Source of the DNA: Actinomycetospora corticicola | GTDB taxonomy: Bacteria; Actinomycetota; Actinomycetes; Mycobacteriales; Pseudonocardiaceae | Length of the DNA: 64,000 bases | Assembly (NCBI RefSeq): GCF_013409505.1 | Contig: NZ_JACCBN010000001.1 | Span: forward strand, 1,674,001 to 1,738,000 | Reading direction: 5' to 3' | Shown: piece after piece, positions 33,914 through 46,416 of the stretch | How positions within the stretch are numbered: the stretch's first letter is position 1 | Layout: the number at the start of each line of letters is the position of its first letter | The notes under the pieces: model-generated | Seen by the model: only the letters and a program-made list of their open reading frames with translations | Databases searched by the model: none | What the model was told of the DNA's origin: nothing | Made by a program: the position numbers and the translations under genes

Positions 33914-35374
33914 GTGAGCACCCCGCGCCCGAACCAGGCCACCGGCCCGTCCACCCCGGCGCCGAACACCCAGCCGGAGGGCCTCCCCACCACCCTGGGT
34001 GAGCTCCGCGCGAGCGACCACCCCGCCAAGACCGCGCGCAGCGTCCGTGACGAGCTGCGCGACAACCTCCTGACCGCCCTGCGGGCCGGCGAGAACCCGT
34101 GGCCCGGGATCGTCGGCTTCGAGCGGACCGTGCTGCCGCAGTTCGAGCGCGCGATCATCGCCGGCCACGACGTCGTCCTGCTCGGCGAGCGCGGTCAGGG
34201 CAAGACCCGGCTGCTGCGCAGCCTCGTGGCCCTGCTCGACGAGTGGACGCCCGTCATCGCCGGCTCCGAGCTCGGCGAGCACCCGGAGCAGCCGATCATG
34301 CCCGCGAGCATCCGGCGGGCGACGCTCGAGGGCGACTCGCTGGCGGTCGGCTGGCGGCACCGCTCGGAGCGCTACGCCGAGAAGCTCGCGACCCCCGACA
34401 CCAGCGTCGCCGACCTCATCGGCGACGTCGACCCGGTCAAGGTCGCCGAGGGCCGCTCCCTGGGCGACCCGGAGACCATCCACTACGGCCTCGTCCCGCG
34501 CGCGCACCGCGGCATCGTCACCATCAACGAGCTGCCCGACCTCGCCGAGCGCATCCAGGTCGCGCTGCTCAACGTCATGGAGGAGCGCGACATCCAGGTG
34601 CGCGGCTACACGCTGCGCCTGCCCCTGGACATCCTCCTGGTCGCGAGCGCGAACCCCGAGGACTACACCAACCGCGGGCGGATCATCACCCCGCTGAAGG
34701 ACCGCTTCGGCGCAGAGGTCCGCACCCACTACCCGCTGGAGGTCGCGGGCGAGGTCGCGCTGATCCGGCAGGAGGCGGACGTCGTCTCCGAGGTGCCCGA
34801 CCACCTGCTCGAGGTCATCGCCCGCTTCACCCGCAACCTGCGCGGTGCCAGCGCCATCGACCAGCGCTCCGGCGTCTCGGCCCGGTTCTCCGTGGCCGCC
34901 GCCGAGACCGTGGCCGCGGCGGCCCTGCGCCGGGCCGCGGTGACGGGGGAGGACGTCCCGGTCGCACGCCCGGTCGACCTCGAGGCCGTGCCGCCGGTCC
35001 TGCGCGGCAAGCTCGAGTTCGAGTCCGGGGAGGAGGGTCGCGAGGAGGAGCTGCTGACCCACCTGCTGCGGCGGGCGGTCGCCGAGACCGCGCGCAAGCG
35101 GCTCGCCGGCGTGGACCTCGGTCCGCTCGCCGACGCCGTCGCCGAGGGCCGCCGCGTGGTGACGGGGGAGCGGGTCCCGGCCCGCGAGGTCGTCGCGACG
35201 CTGCCGTCGATCCCCGTCGTCCGGACCGTCGCCGACCGGCTCGGTGCGGGCGACACCGAGGCGCCCGGCCCGCTGGCCTCCGCCGTCGAGCTGGCCCTCG
35301 AGCACCTCTACCTCACCCGCAAGCTGGCCAAGGACGACCACGAGGACGACGGGACGGTCACCTATGGCGGCTGA
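33914..35374 (+). CDS. MoxR/ChlI-like AAA+ ATPase
   Basis: 486 residues. Walker A GERGQGKTR is near residue 95, Walker B-like GIVTINELPD near 200, and sensor region VASANPEDYTNRGRI near 240, the layout of magnesium-chelatase-I-like and MoxR ATPases. A helical C-terminal region follows with LEALEHLYL-type packing near the end. Such ATPases work with VWA-domain partners as metal-insertion or assembly chaperones; the next gene encodes one. Start GTG 33914 is chosen from the -10 position. It overlaps the VWA gene by 11 bases. Confidence 0.87.
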   Translation: MSTPRPNQATGPSTPAPNTQPEGLPTTLGELRASDHPAKTARSVRDELRDNLLTALRAGENPWPGIVGFERTVLPQFERAIIAGHDVVLLGERGQGKTRLLRSLVALLDEWTPVIAGSELGEHPEQPIMPASIRRATLEGDSLAVGWRHRSERYAEKLATPDTSVADLIGDVDPVKVAEGRSLGDPETIHYGLVPRAHRGIVTINELPDLAERIQVALLNVMEERDIQVRGYTLRLPLDILLVASANPEDYTNRGRIITPLKDRFGAEVRTHYPLEVAGEVALIRQEADVVSEVPDHLLEVIARFTRNLRGASAIDQRSGVSARFSVAAAETVAAAALRRAAVTGEDVPVARPVDLEAVPPVLRGKLEFESGEEGREEELLTHLLRRAVAETARKRLAGVDLGPLADAVAEGRRVVTGERVPAREVVATLPSIPVVRTVADRLGAGDTEAPGPLASAVELALEHLYLTRKLAKDDHEDDGTVTYGG

Positions 35375-37349
35375 GAATCTTCCCGACGGCGGGTCGGGGC
35401 GGAAGCCGCCGCCCGGCCGCTACTCCTACGGCCGGTTCTACGACGGGCCCGACCCGCTCGCCCCGCCGTTCGACATCCGCGAGGCGATGGACGCGCTCGG
35501 CCGTGACGTCATGGAGGGCACCAGCCCACGCCAGGCGATGCGCGAGCTGATGCGACGTGGCCTGCGCGACCAGCAGGGGCTCGACGATCTGCAGCGTCGC
35601 CTCAACGAGCAGCGCCGCCGGCTGCAGCGGGAGAACCGGCTCGACGGCACGCTGCAGGAGATCCGGGAGCTGCTGAACCAGGCGCTCGAGGCGGAGCGGA
35701 ACTCGCTGCAGGCGGAGGACTCCGACGACGCGCGGTTCCGGGAGATGAGCCTGGACGCGCTGCCGGACTCGACGGCGGGCGCGGTCAACGAGCTGGAGAA
35801 CTACGACTGGCGCAACGCCGAGGCGCGCCAGGCCTACCAGCGGATCCAGGACCTCATGGGCCGGGAGGCGCTCGACCAGCGCTTCCAGGGCATGAAGCAG
35901 GCGATGGAGAACGCGACGCCCGAGGACGTCGAGCGGGTGCAGGAGATGCTCTCCGACCTCAACGACCTGCTCGAGGCCCACGGTCGCGGCGAGGACACCA
36001 CCGAGCAGTTCTCCGAGTTCATGGGCAAGCACGGGGAGTACTTCCCCGAGAACCCGAGCAACACCGAGGAGCTGATCGACGCGCTCGCGCAACGCTCCGC
36101 GGCGGCGCAGCGGATGATGAACTCGCTGTCCGCCGAGCAGCGCGCCGAGCTCGAGGGCCTCATGCAGTCCGCGTTCGGCGACCCCCGGCTGGCCGAGCAG
36201 CTCTCGCGACTGGACTCGCAGCTGCAGGCCATGCGCCCGGGGGAGGACTGGGACGGGCAGGGCCGGTTCCGGGGCGAGAACCCGATGGGCATGGGCGAGG
36301 GCGCGCGGGCGATGGAGCAGCTCGCGCAGCTGGACTCGCTCTCCGAGCAGCTCTCGCAGAGCTACCCGGGCGCCCGCATGGAGGACATCGACCTGGAGGC
36401 GCTCGAGGCGTCGCTCGGTCGGCAGGCCCGGGTGGACGCGCAGCGGCTCGCCGAACTCGAGCGTGAGCTGGAGAACCAGGGCGTGTTCGAGCGCGGCCCG
36501 GACGGCGCGCTGACGTTGTCGCCGAAGGCGCTGCGCCAGCTCGGCCAGTCGGCGCTGCGGGACGTCGTCGGGTCGCTGTCGACGCGGCGCGGCGAGCGGG
36601 AGACCCAGCGGTCCGGGGCGGCGGGAGAGGCGAGCGGGGCGACCCGTCCGTGGGCCTTCGGCGACACCGAACGGTGGGACACCTCGCGCACGCTGCTCAA
36701 CGCCGAGCTGCGCAAGGCCGGCGGGGACGACCGCGCCCTCGACGTCACCGACGTCGAGATCGTGGAGACCGAGCAGCGGACACGGGCGGCGGTGGCGCTG
36801 TGCGTGGACACGTCGTGGTCGATGGTGGCCGACGGCCGGTGGGTGCCGATGAAGCGCACCGCGCTGGCCCTGCACCACCTCGTCTCGACGCGCTTCCGCG
36901 GCGACGCGCTGCAGATCATCACCTTCGGGCGGCACGCGCAGGCGGTCGACCTGGGGCAGCTCACGGGGCTGGAGGGGGTCTGGGAGCAGGGCACGAACCT
37001 GCACCACGCCCTGCTCCTCGCGGGCCGGCACCTGCGACGGCACTCCGACGCGGCGCCGGTGGTGCTCGTGGTGACCGACGGCGAGCCGACGGCGCACCTC
37101 GAGCCGGACGGGCACGCGGTCTTCGACTACCCGCCGACCCCGGAGACGCTGCGGGCGACCCTCAACGAGGTGGACGTGATCGCCCGCCTCAAGGCCGCCC
37201 TGACCGTGTTCATGCTCGGCGACGACCCGCGGCTCGAGGCGTTCGTCGACCTGGTCGCCCGGCGCAGCGGTGGCCGGGTGATCGCGCCCGACCTGGACGG
37301 GCTGGGGGCGGCCGTGGTGAGTGACTACCTCCACAGCCGGCGACGGTGA
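35364..37349 (+). CDS. VWA-domain protein, partner of the MoxR-like ATPase
   Basis: 661 residues. A Gly/Pro-rich N-terminus is followed by a long helical, Gln/Glu/Leu-rich region (about 45-410) with coiled-coil character, then a von Willebrand A domain (about 470-655). The metal-ion-dependent adhesion site is DTSWS at 482-486, with GTN and TDGE as further ligands. The pair resembles ChlI/ChlD- or RavA/ViaA-type machines. It is cytoplasmic, as no signal peptide is visible. ATG 35364 lies inside the end of the ATPase gene, so synthesis is coupled. A 15-mer repeat copy encodes NLPDGGS at residues 5-11. Confidence 0.87.
   Translation: MAAENLPDGGSGRKPPPGRYSYGRFYDGPDPLAPPFDIREAMDALGRDVMEGTSPRQAMRELMRRGLRDQQGLDDLQRRLNEQRRRLQRENRLDGTLQEIRELLNQALEAERNSLQAEDSDDARFREMSLDALPDSTAGAVNELENYDWRNAEARQAYQRIQDLMGREALDQRFQGMKQAMENATPEDVERVQEMLSDLNDLLEAHGRGEDTTEQFSEFMGKHGEYFPENPSNTEELIDALAQRSAAAQRMMNSLSAEQRAELEGLMQSAFGDPRLAEQLSRLDSQLQAMRPGEDWDGQGRFRGENPMGMGEGARAMEQLAQLDSLSEQLSQSYPGARMEDIDLEALEASLGRQARVDAQRLAELERELENQGVFERGPDGALTLSPKALRQLGQSALRDVVGSLSTRRGERETQRSGAAGEASGATRPWAFGDTERWDTSRTLLNAELRKAGGDDRALDVTDVEIVETEQRTRAAVALCVDTSWSMVADGRWVPMKRTALALHHLVSTRFRGDALQIITFGRHAQAVDLGQLTGLEGVWEQGTNLHHALLLAGRHLRRHSDAAPVVLVVTDGEPTAHLEPDGHAVFDYPPTPETLRATLNEVDVIARLKAALTVFMLGDDPRLEAFVDLVARRSGGRVIAPDLDGLGAAVVSDYLHSRRR
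35380..35394 (+). repeat. Dispersed 15-mer TTCCCGACGGCGGGT, exact
   Basis: Six bases after the ATPase stop and within the first ten codons of the VWA gene, sense strand, read as LPDGG. Confidence 0.65.
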
Positions 37350-37633
37350 GGAGCGGAGACAAACGATCTCCCGGTGGCTCACGGTCACCGTTGTGCCACA
37401 GATAACCGGTTGCGTGATCGGGTGCACCCGAACGGGCCTAGCGCGTCGGTTACTCTGGGATACGGCAGGAGTCGAACCCCCCCGCGACTCCCGCCATCCC
37501 CGGTCGGGTCCCGGTTCCGCGAGGACAGGCCCGTCGTGCTCGCCCGCGACGGACCTGCGACGGGACCCGGCCGGGACCCACGCGGGTCACGTCCGGCCCC
37601 GGTGGGAGCGTGCGCTGGCATAAGGTCGCCCCC
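37350..37633. other. 284-base leader region before mshC
   Basis: No gene recognised. A TACTCT box (37451-37456) is followed by a small hairpin, GGAGTCG (37468-37474) with CGACTCC (37485-37491), and then by GC-rich sequence containing complementary CGGGTCCCG/CGGGACCCG segments. The mshC -10 box TAAGGT is at its end. A short structured transcript is possible but unproven. Confidence 0.4.
37621..37626 (+). promoter_or_regulatory. -10 element for mshC
   Basis: TAAGGT, 7 bases before ATG 37634, predicts a leaderless mRNA. Confidence 0.55.
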
Positions 37634-38884
37634 ATGCAATCGTGGTCTGGAGTCGACGTCCCCCAGGTGCCCGGCACCCCGCCCCCGTTGCGGTTGTTCG
37701 ACACCTCCACCGGCGAGATCCGACCCACCTCGCCGGCCGCGTCCGGGGCCCGGATGTACGTCTGCGGCATCACCCCGTACGACGCGACGCACCTCGGGCA
37801 CGCCGCGACCTACCTCGCCTTCGACCTGGTCAACCGGTGCTGGCGCGACGCCGGGTACGACGTGCACTACGTCCAGAACGTCACCGACATCGACGACCCC
37901 CTCCTCGAGCGGGCGGAGCGCGACTCCGACGACTGGGTCGTGCTCGGGATGCGCGAGACGGCGCTGTTCCGCGAGGACATGGAGTCGCTGCGCGTGCTCC
38001 CCCCGCGGCACTACATCGGCGCGGTCGAGGCGATGGACGAGATCACCGAGCTGGTCGGCAAGCTGCTCGCCTCCGGCGCCGCCTACCGCGCCGACGACCC
38101 CGAGCACCCCGACGTCTACTTCGACCACACCACGACGGCGGACTTCGGCTACGTCTCGCGCTACTCGACGGCGGAGATGGAGCGGATCTTCCCGGAGCGC
38201 GGCGGCGACCCCGACCGGCGCGGCAAGCGCCACCCGCTCGACGCCCTGCTCTGGCGCACCGCTCGCGAGGGTGAGCCGTCCTGGTCCTCCGACCTCGGCG
38301 ACGGCCGGCCGGGCTGGCACGTCGAGTGCACCGCGATCGCGATGAACCGCCTCGGCGACGCCTTCGACGTCCAGGGCGGCGGGTCCGACCTCGCCTTCCC
38401 GCACCACGAGTTCGGGTCCGCGCACGGCGAGGCCCTCACCGGGATCCATCCCATGGCCCGGCACTACTGCCACGCCGGGATGATCGGGCTCGACGGCGAG
38501 AAGATGTCGAAGTCGAAGGGCAACCTCGTCTTCGTCTCCCGCCTGCGCGCCGACCGGGTCGACCCCATGGCCGTGCGCCTCGCGCTGCTCTCGGGCCACT
38601 GGCGCACCGACCGCTCCTGGACCGCGGAGCTCCTCACCGGCGGGCAGGCACGCCTGCACCGGTGGCGCGAGGCGGTCTCGCTGGACGCGACGCCCGACCC
38701 GACGGAGACCGTCGAGAAGGTGCGCGGTCACCTCGCCGACGACCTCGACAGCCCCGGGGCGCTCGCCGCGGTCGACGCGTGGGCCGACGAGGCCCTGCGT
38801 CGTCCCGGCTCGGGCACCGTTCCCGACGGCGGGTCCCGGGCGGCGGGTGCGATCGACGCGCTGCTGGGCATCACCCTGCGCTGA
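37634..38884 (+). CDS. mshC: Mycothiol ligase: cysteine--GlcN-Ins ligase
   Basis: ATP-dependent ligase joining cysteine to the amino sugar GlcN-Ins in mycothiol synthesis. The 416-residue protein is a class I cysteinyl-tRNA synthetase homologue with [14 protein letters not shown] (zinc Cys and HIGH-like motif), [10 protein letters not shown] and the KMSKSKGN loop. It lacks the long anticodon-binding C-terminus of CysS, and the N-terminal [14 protein letters not shown] and length are those of MshC. ATG 37634 is supported by the leaderless promoter; an ATG 24 bases upstream falls before the expected transcript start. A 15-mer repeat copy encodes TVPDGGS about 20 codons from the end. Confidence 0.94.
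   Translation: MQSWSGVDVPQVPGTPPPLRLFDTSTGEIRPTSPAASGARMYVCGITPYDATHLGHAATYLAFDLVNRCWRDAGYDVHYVQNVTDIDDPLLERAERDSDDWVVLGMRETALFREDMESLRVLPPRHYIGAVEAMDEITELVGKLLASGAAYRADDPEHPDVYFDHTTTADFGYVSRYSTAEMERIFPERGGDPDRRGKRHPLDALLWRTAREGEPSWSSDLGDGRPGWHVECTAIAMNRLGDAFDVQGGGSDLAFPHHEFGSAHGEALTGIHPMARHYCHAGMIGLDGEKMSKSKGNLVFVSRLRADRVDPMAVRLALLSGHWRTDRSWTAELLTGGQARLHRWREAVSLDATPDPTETVEKVRGHLADDLDSPGALAAVDAWADEALRRPGSGTVPDGGSRAAGAIDALLGITLR
38820..38834 (+). repeat. Dispersed 15-mer TTCCCGACGGCGGGT, exact
   Basis: Near the 3' end of mshC on the sense strand, read as VPDGG. Confidence 0.65.
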
Positions 38885-38908
38885 CGTATCCGCGAGGAGG
38901 AACCCACG

Positions 38909-39265
38909 ATGGCCCGCAACGTGCTCGGTGGCGAGCTCGCCGACTGCAGCCACGACCCCGTCACCGGCTTCTACCGGGACGGCTGCTGCGAGACCGGCCC
39001 CGACGACGCCGGGGTGCACACGGTCTGCGCTCGGGTCACCGCCGAGTTCCTGGAGTTCTCGGCGGCCCGGGGCAACGACCTCACCCGGTCCGACGCGAAC
39101 TTCCCCGGCCTCACGCCCGGCGATCGCTGGTGCCTGTGCGCGGGCCGGTGGAAGGAGGCCCTCGACGGCGGGGTCGCCCCGCCGGTCGTGCTCGAGGCCA
39201 CCCACGCCCGGACGCTGGAGTGGGTGGACCTCGACGACCTGCGCGCGCACGCGATCACCGAGTAG
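38909..39265 (+). CDS. DUF2237 family protein
   Basis: 118 residues. The conserved core ADCSHDPVTGFYRDGCCETG near the start and the C-terminal GDRWCLCAGRWKEALD and LEATHARTLEWV mark the small DUF2237 family, found in bacteria and eukaryotes without a known role. Several cysteines suggest metal binding or redox activity. ATG 38909 follows GAGGAGG, 24 bases after mshC, so co-transcription with mshC is likely. The EccB-like gene begins 3 bases after its stop. Confidence 0.85.
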   Translation: MARNVLGGELADCSHDPVTGFYRDGCCETGPDDAGVHTVCARVTAEFLEFSAARGNDLTRSDANFPGLTPGDRWCLCAGRWKEALDGGVAPPVVLEATHARTLEWVDLDDLRAHAITE

Positions 39266-39268
39266 CGC

Positions 39269-40699
39269 GTGTCCCGCCCCGCGCCCCCCGCGACCGCCGC
39301 GCAGGCCCGTGCGCGGCGCGGGGCGGTGCGGCGGCTGGACCAGGCCCTCGTCGAGCGGGACCCGCACGCGGACCGGGATCCGGAGCACTCCCGCCGTCGT
39401 GCGGTGGTGGTCGGAGCCGTGCTCGCAGTCCTGGGGCTGGCCGCGGCGGCCGTGGTCGGCCTGGCCCGCGGGGACACCGACTGGCGCGCCGCGACCATCG
39501 TGCGCGGCGTGCCCAGCGGCGCGCTCTACGTGGTGGCGCGCGAGCCCTCGCCCCGCCTGGTGCCCACCACCGACCTCAGCTCGGCGCGCCTGCTCGCCGC
39601 CGACGTCGATCCCCGGCGGGCCGACCCGGCCGCGCGACTCGCCCCCGCCGATCCCACCCCCGTCCGGGACGACGCCCTGGCCGGGGTCGAGCGCACCGGG
39701 ACGGTGGGCCTGGCCGGCGCACCCGCGGTGCTGCCGGACACCGCGACCCCCGCGGCGCCCGACGTCTGGGCGGTCTGCGACGTGCCCGCGGGCGCGGGCG
39801 TGCGGGCGATCGTGCTCGGCGGCGAACCCGCGCTCGGCCGGACCCTGACGGCGGGGGAGTCGTTGCTGCTGCGCGGCGACGACGGGCGGACGTGGTTGGT
39901 CGGCGACGGCCGGCGGGCGGCGGTCGACCCCGCGGCCGGGGCCGTGGTGCGCGGCCTGGGCATCGCCGGGATCCCCGCCCGCCCCGCCGGGAGCGCCCTG
40001 CTCGGCTCGCTGCCGGAGGGCGCGCCGCTGGTGCCGCCGGGCATTCCCGGGGCGGGCCTCGCCCCGACCGACCCGACCACGCGCGCCCTCGGCCTCCCCG
40101 TCGGGGCGGTCGCCCGGGTCGGTGGGGCCACGCCCGGGGTCGGCCGGTTCCTGGTCGTGCTCGACGGCGGGGTGCAGGAGGTGCCCGACGTCGTCGCCGA
40201 GCTCATCCGCTTCGCGTCCCCGGGCGCCGATCCCCGGGTCGCCGAACTCCCCGCCGCCCTGGTAGACCGCCTGCCGCGGCGCGTGGGCGTCGACCTCGGC
40301 GCCTACCCCCGCACCTTCCCGCGCGTCCTCGGCGTGGAGGACGCGCCGGTGGCCTGCGCCGCGCCGACGGTCGGAGGCGCCACCACCGTCGCGGTGGCCG
40401 GGACCCTGCCCGCGCCGGTGCCGCCGACCCCGCTCGGCGAGCCCGGCGCTACGGGGCCGGTCACGGCGGTGCGGGTGGCCGGGGCCGGCGCGTACGTGGT
40501 GCCGGTCGGGCCGGGGGAGCCGTTCGACCCCGACCGCGGCGTGGTCGTCGACCAGGTCGGCCGGGTCTTCCCGGTGGCGGGTCGCTCCGCGGCCGCCGCG
40601 CTCGGGCTGGGCGACCCCCGCCCGGCTCCCCGCAGCGTGGTCGGCCTGCTGCCGCGGGGCCCGGTCCTGTCCGCCGAGGCGGCGCGGACCCTCCGCTGA
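39269..40699 (+). CDS. EccB-like type VII secretion protein
   Basis: 476 residues. The basic cytoplasmic N-terminus VRRLDQALVERDPHADRDPE and a single membrane helix (about 45-67) are followed by a long periplasmic part with ATIVRGVPSGALYVV, TDLSSARLLA, WAVCDVPAG and a C-terminal PRGPVLSAEAARTL, as in EccB of ESX systems. EccB is an inner-membrane component with a periplasmic ring domain. No eccA, eccC, eccD, mycP or WXG100 gene lies within this window, so the gene stands alone here. GTG 39269 is 3 bases after DUF2237. Confidence 0.78.
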   Translation: MSRPAPPATAAQARARRGAVRRLDQALVERDPHADRDPEHSRRRAVVVGAVLAVLGLAAAAVVGLARGDTDWRAATIVRGVPSGALYVVAREPSPRLVPTTDLSSARLLAADVDPRRADPAARLAPADPTPVRDDALAGVERTGTVGLAGAPAVLPDTATPAAPDVWAVCDVPAGAGVRAIVLGGEPALGRTLTAGESLLLRGDDGRTWLVGDGRRAAVDPAAGAVVRGLGIAGIPARPAGSALLGSLPEGAPLVPPGIPGAGLAPTDPTTRALGLPVGAVARVGGATPGVGRFLVVLDGGVQEVPDVVAELIRFASPGADPRVAELPAALVDRLPRRVGVDLGAYPRTFPRVLGVEDAPVACAAPTVGGATTVAVAGTLPAPVPPTPLGEPGATGPVTAVRVAGAGAYVVPVGPGEPFDPDRGVVVDQVGRVFPVAGRSAAAALGLGDPRPAPRSVVGLLPRGPVLSAEAARTLR

Positions 40700-40700
40700 G

Positions 40701-40725
40701 CGCAGGCAGTGCGTCGCTGCCTGCG
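40701..40725. terminator. Terminator hairpin after the EccB-like gene
   Basis: CGCAGGCAG (40701-40709) pairs with CTGCCTGCG (40717-40725) around a 7-base loop, 2 bases after the stop. A second hairpin follows (GGTGCC 40729-40734 with GGCACC 40744-40749). Confidence 0.65.
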
Positions 40726-40768
40726 TCCGGTGCCAGGGAACCCGGCACCGTCGGGACCCGGACCCACG

Positions 40769-40783
40769 ACCCGTCGTCGGGAA
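40769..40783 (-). repeat. Dispersed 15-mer, exact (reverse strand)
   Basis: One base past the PAC2 stop codon, on the PAC2 sense strand. Confidence 0.7.
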
Positions 40784-40784
40784 G

Positions 40785-41696
40785 CTACCGCTCCCAGGGA
40801 CCGCCGAGGCTCGGGCCACCGGCGACGTCGTCCGGACCGCCCGGGTCGCGCCGGCGCAGGTAGCGCTCGAAGTCGGCCGCGATCTCGTCGCCCGACGCCT
40901 CCTGGAGGTCGGACTCGGCGTCGCCGGCCTCCTCGAGGGCCTTGACGTACTCGCGGACCTCGTCGTCCTCGTCGGCCATCTCCGAGACCGTGCGCTCCCA
41001 CTTCTCGGCCTGCTCGGGCAGCGCCCCGAGCGGGACCTCGACGTCGAGGACCTCCTCGACGCGCTGCAGCAGCGCGATCGTCGCCTTCGGGGCGGGCGGC
41101 TGCGAGACGTAGTGCGGCACCGCGGCCCAGAAGGAGATGGCGGGGATGCCCGCCTGGACGCAGGCGTCGTTGAGGACCCCGGTGATGCCGGTCGGACCCT
41201 GGTAGCGGGAGCTGGACAGGCCGTAGCGGGCCGCCGACTCCTTGTCGAACGACGAGCCGGTCACGGGAACCGGGCGGGTGTGCGGGGTGTCGGCCAGGAG
41301 GGCCCCGAGCGTGATCACCGTGGTGACGCCGAGCTCCTCGGCCTTGGCCACGATCTCGCCCACGAAGGACCGCCAGCGCATGTTGGGCTCGATGCCGCGC
41401 ACGAGCACGAGATCGCGCTCCGAACCGGGCGGGCGGCAGAGCGTGAACCGCGTGGTGGGCCAGTCGATCGCCCGGCTGATCCCGTCGACCAACCGCACGG
41501 TCGGGCGCGAGACCTGGAAATCGTAGTAGTCCTCGGGGTCGATCGCACCCAGTTCCGTGGCATCCCAGTTCAGCGTGAGGTGCTCCACGGCCGTGCTGGC
41601 GGCGTCCCCGGCGTCGTTCCATCCCTCGAACGCACACAGCATGACCGGGTCGTTCAGCTCGCGAGCAGGGATTCCGGCGTCGTCGGAGGCGGACAC
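40785..41696 (-). CDS. PAC2 family protein
   Basis: 303 residues. The PAC2 fold is recognised by MLCAFEGWNDAGDAAS near residue 20, LVLVRGIEPNMRW, the strand VTTVITLGALLADTPHTRPVPVTG and YQGPTGITGVLNDACVQAGIPAISFWAAVPHY. The family includes proteasome assembly chaperone 2 relatives in eukaryotes; in actinobacteria its role is unclear. A C-terminal acidic helical tail follows (about 240-303). Divergent from metH; a TAAACT box lies 6 bases before GTG 41696, so the transcript is probably leaderless. Confidence 0.87.
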   Translation of the reverse strand: MSASDDAGIPARELNDPVMLCAFEGWNDAGDAASTAVEHLTLNWDATELGAIDPEDYYDFQVSRPTVRLVDGISRAIDWPTTRFTLCRPPGSERDLVLVRGIEPNMRWRSFVGEIVAKAEELGVTTVITLGALLADTPHTRPVPVTGSSFDKESAARYGLSSSRYQGPTGITGVLNDACVQAGIPAISFWAAVPHYVSQPPAPKATIALLQRVEEVLDVEVPLGALPEQAEKWERTVSEMADEDDEVREYVKALEEAGDAESDLQEASGDEIAADFERYLRRRDPGGPDDVAGGPSLGGPWER

Positions 41697-41702
41697 CGGG
41701 CC

Positions 41703-41708
41703 AGTTTA
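41703..41708 (-). promoter_or_regulatory. -10 element for the PAC2 gene
   Basis: TAAACT on the minus strand, 6 bases before GTG 41696; leaderless start predicted. Confidence 0.5.
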
Positions 41709-41757
41709 CGGGTCGTGACGAGGCTCGCAGGGCAGACGGTTGACCCGCTCGTCACGT

Positions 41758-41763
41758 TACGAT
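41758..41763 (+). promoter_or_regulatory. -10 element for metH
   Basis: TACGAT, 6 bases before ATG 41770. The gap is too short for a cobalamin riboswitch. Confidence 0.5.
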
Positions 41764-41769
41764 CGTGTG

Positions 41770-45307
<3,538 letters not shown>

Positions 45308-45315
<8 letters not shown>

Positions 45316-45979
45316 TCTGGCTGCCGTCCTGTGGGACATGGACGGCACGCTGGTCGACTCCGAGGGTCTGTGGTCGATCACGATGACGGAGCTCGCCGCC
45401 CACCTGGGCGGCGAGCTCTCCCTCGCGACCCGTGAGGAGCTGACCGGCTCGAGCCTGCGCCGCACCTCGGCCACGGTGCTGCGCGAGGTCGGTCTTCCCG
45501 ACGACGGGGCCTCGGTCGAGAAGGCCGGTCGGTGGCTGCTCGACCGCACCCACGAGGTGTTCGCCGAGGGCCTGCCGTGGCGGCCGGGGGCACGGGACGC
45601 CTTGGCGGCGGTGCGGGCGGCCGGCGTCGCCACGGCCCTGGTGACGAGCACCTACCGCGAGCTCACCGAGGTCGCGCTGGACCAGATCGGCCGCGAGTGG
45701 TTCGACGTCACCGTCTGCGGCGACGAGGTCACGGCCACCAAGCCCGATCCGGCGCCCTACCGGCGGGCCTGCCAGCTGCTGGGCGTCGATCCCGACGCGT
45801 GCGTGGCCGTCGAGGACTCGCCGACCGGTGCGGCCTCGGCGGAGGCGGCCGGCGCGTGGGTACTCGTCGTGCCCGCGGGCCCGCCGGTGCCGGCCGGTGG
45901 GCGCCGGAGCTTCCGGGAGTCGCTGGAGGGCCTCACCGTGAGCGACATGCGGCTGCTCCGATCGGCGAGCGTGCCCTGA
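45308..45979 (+). CDS. HAD-superfamily phosphatase (beta-PGM-like)
   Basis: 223 residues. Motif I is DMDGTLVDSE at the N-terminus, motif II is TST in ALVTSTY, motif III lysine is in ATKPDPAPY, and motif IV is VEDSPTG. The helical cap (about 18-80) places it with beta-phosphoglucomutase or phosphoglycolate phosphatase relatives; substrate not decided. Its ATG lies in the end of metH, so it is translationally coupled to it. A one-mismatch copy of the 15-mer (45495-45509) encodes LPDDGA within the cap. Confidence 0.87.
45495..45509 (+). repeat. Dispersed 15-mer, one mismatch
   Basis: TTCCCGACGACGGGG inside the HAD gene, sense strand, read as LPDDG. Confidence 0.5.
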
Positions 45980-46082
45980 CCCCTTCGGTCGATCGTTCGG
46001 CCGCGGAGCGATACACGTCCGCCGATCGGATTCGGCCGTTCGGAGCAGTACCACCCGTCCATGCACATGAGGAGCCCGGAAG

Positions 46083-46364
46083 ATGCAAGCATCGGCGAAC
46101 GTGAAGACGTTCGACGGGCTCTTCGAGGAGCTCAGCACCAAGGCCCGTGACCGTCCCGAGGGCTCGGGCACCGTCGCCGCACTCGACGCCGGAGTCCACG
46201 CCCAGGGCAAGAAGGTGCTGGAGGAGGCCGGCGAGGTCTGGCTGGCCGCCGAGCACGAGACCGACGACAAGCTCGCCGAGGAGATCTCCCAGCTGCTCTA
46301 CCGGACGCAGGTGATCATGCTCGGTCGGGGCCTGACGCTCGACGACGTGTACAAGTACCTCTGA
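46083..46364 (+). CDS. hisE: Phosphoribosyl-ATP pyrophosphatase
   Basis: 93 residues. Second step of histidine synthesis, hydrolysing phosphoribosyl-ATP to phosphoribosyl-AMP. The all-alpha MazG-like signature is [18 protein letters not shown] with metal-binding acidic residues, followed by [19 protein letters not shown]. Stand-alone HisE, separate from HisI, is usual in actinobacteria. GAGGAG precedes ATG 46083. The hisG gene follows 52 bases later, the conserved hisE-hisG order. Confidence 0.94.
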   Translation: MQASANVKTFDGLFEELSTKARDRPEGSGTVAALDAGVHAQGKKVLEEAGEVWLAAEHETDDKLAEEISQLLYRTQVIMLGRGLTLDDVYKYL

Positions 46365-46416
46365 ACCATCGAACTCGGGTACCGCGCCCCGCGCGTGGTG
46401 CCGCCAGGAGAGAGCC

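Noticed and set aside
37450-37633. T-box or cysteine riboswitch before mshC
   Set aside because: No conserved T-box sequence is visible, and the mshC -10 box lies directly before the start codon.
37385-40819. Minus-strand open frame opposite mshC, DUF2237 and the EccB-like gene
   Set aside because: Composition is Arg/Gly-rich and crosses three real genes; no ribosome-binding site or motif.
41697-41769. Cobalamin riboswitch before metH
   Set aside because: Only 73 bases lie between the PAC2 and metH starts, and both appear leaderless; a B12 riboswitch needs about 200 bases.
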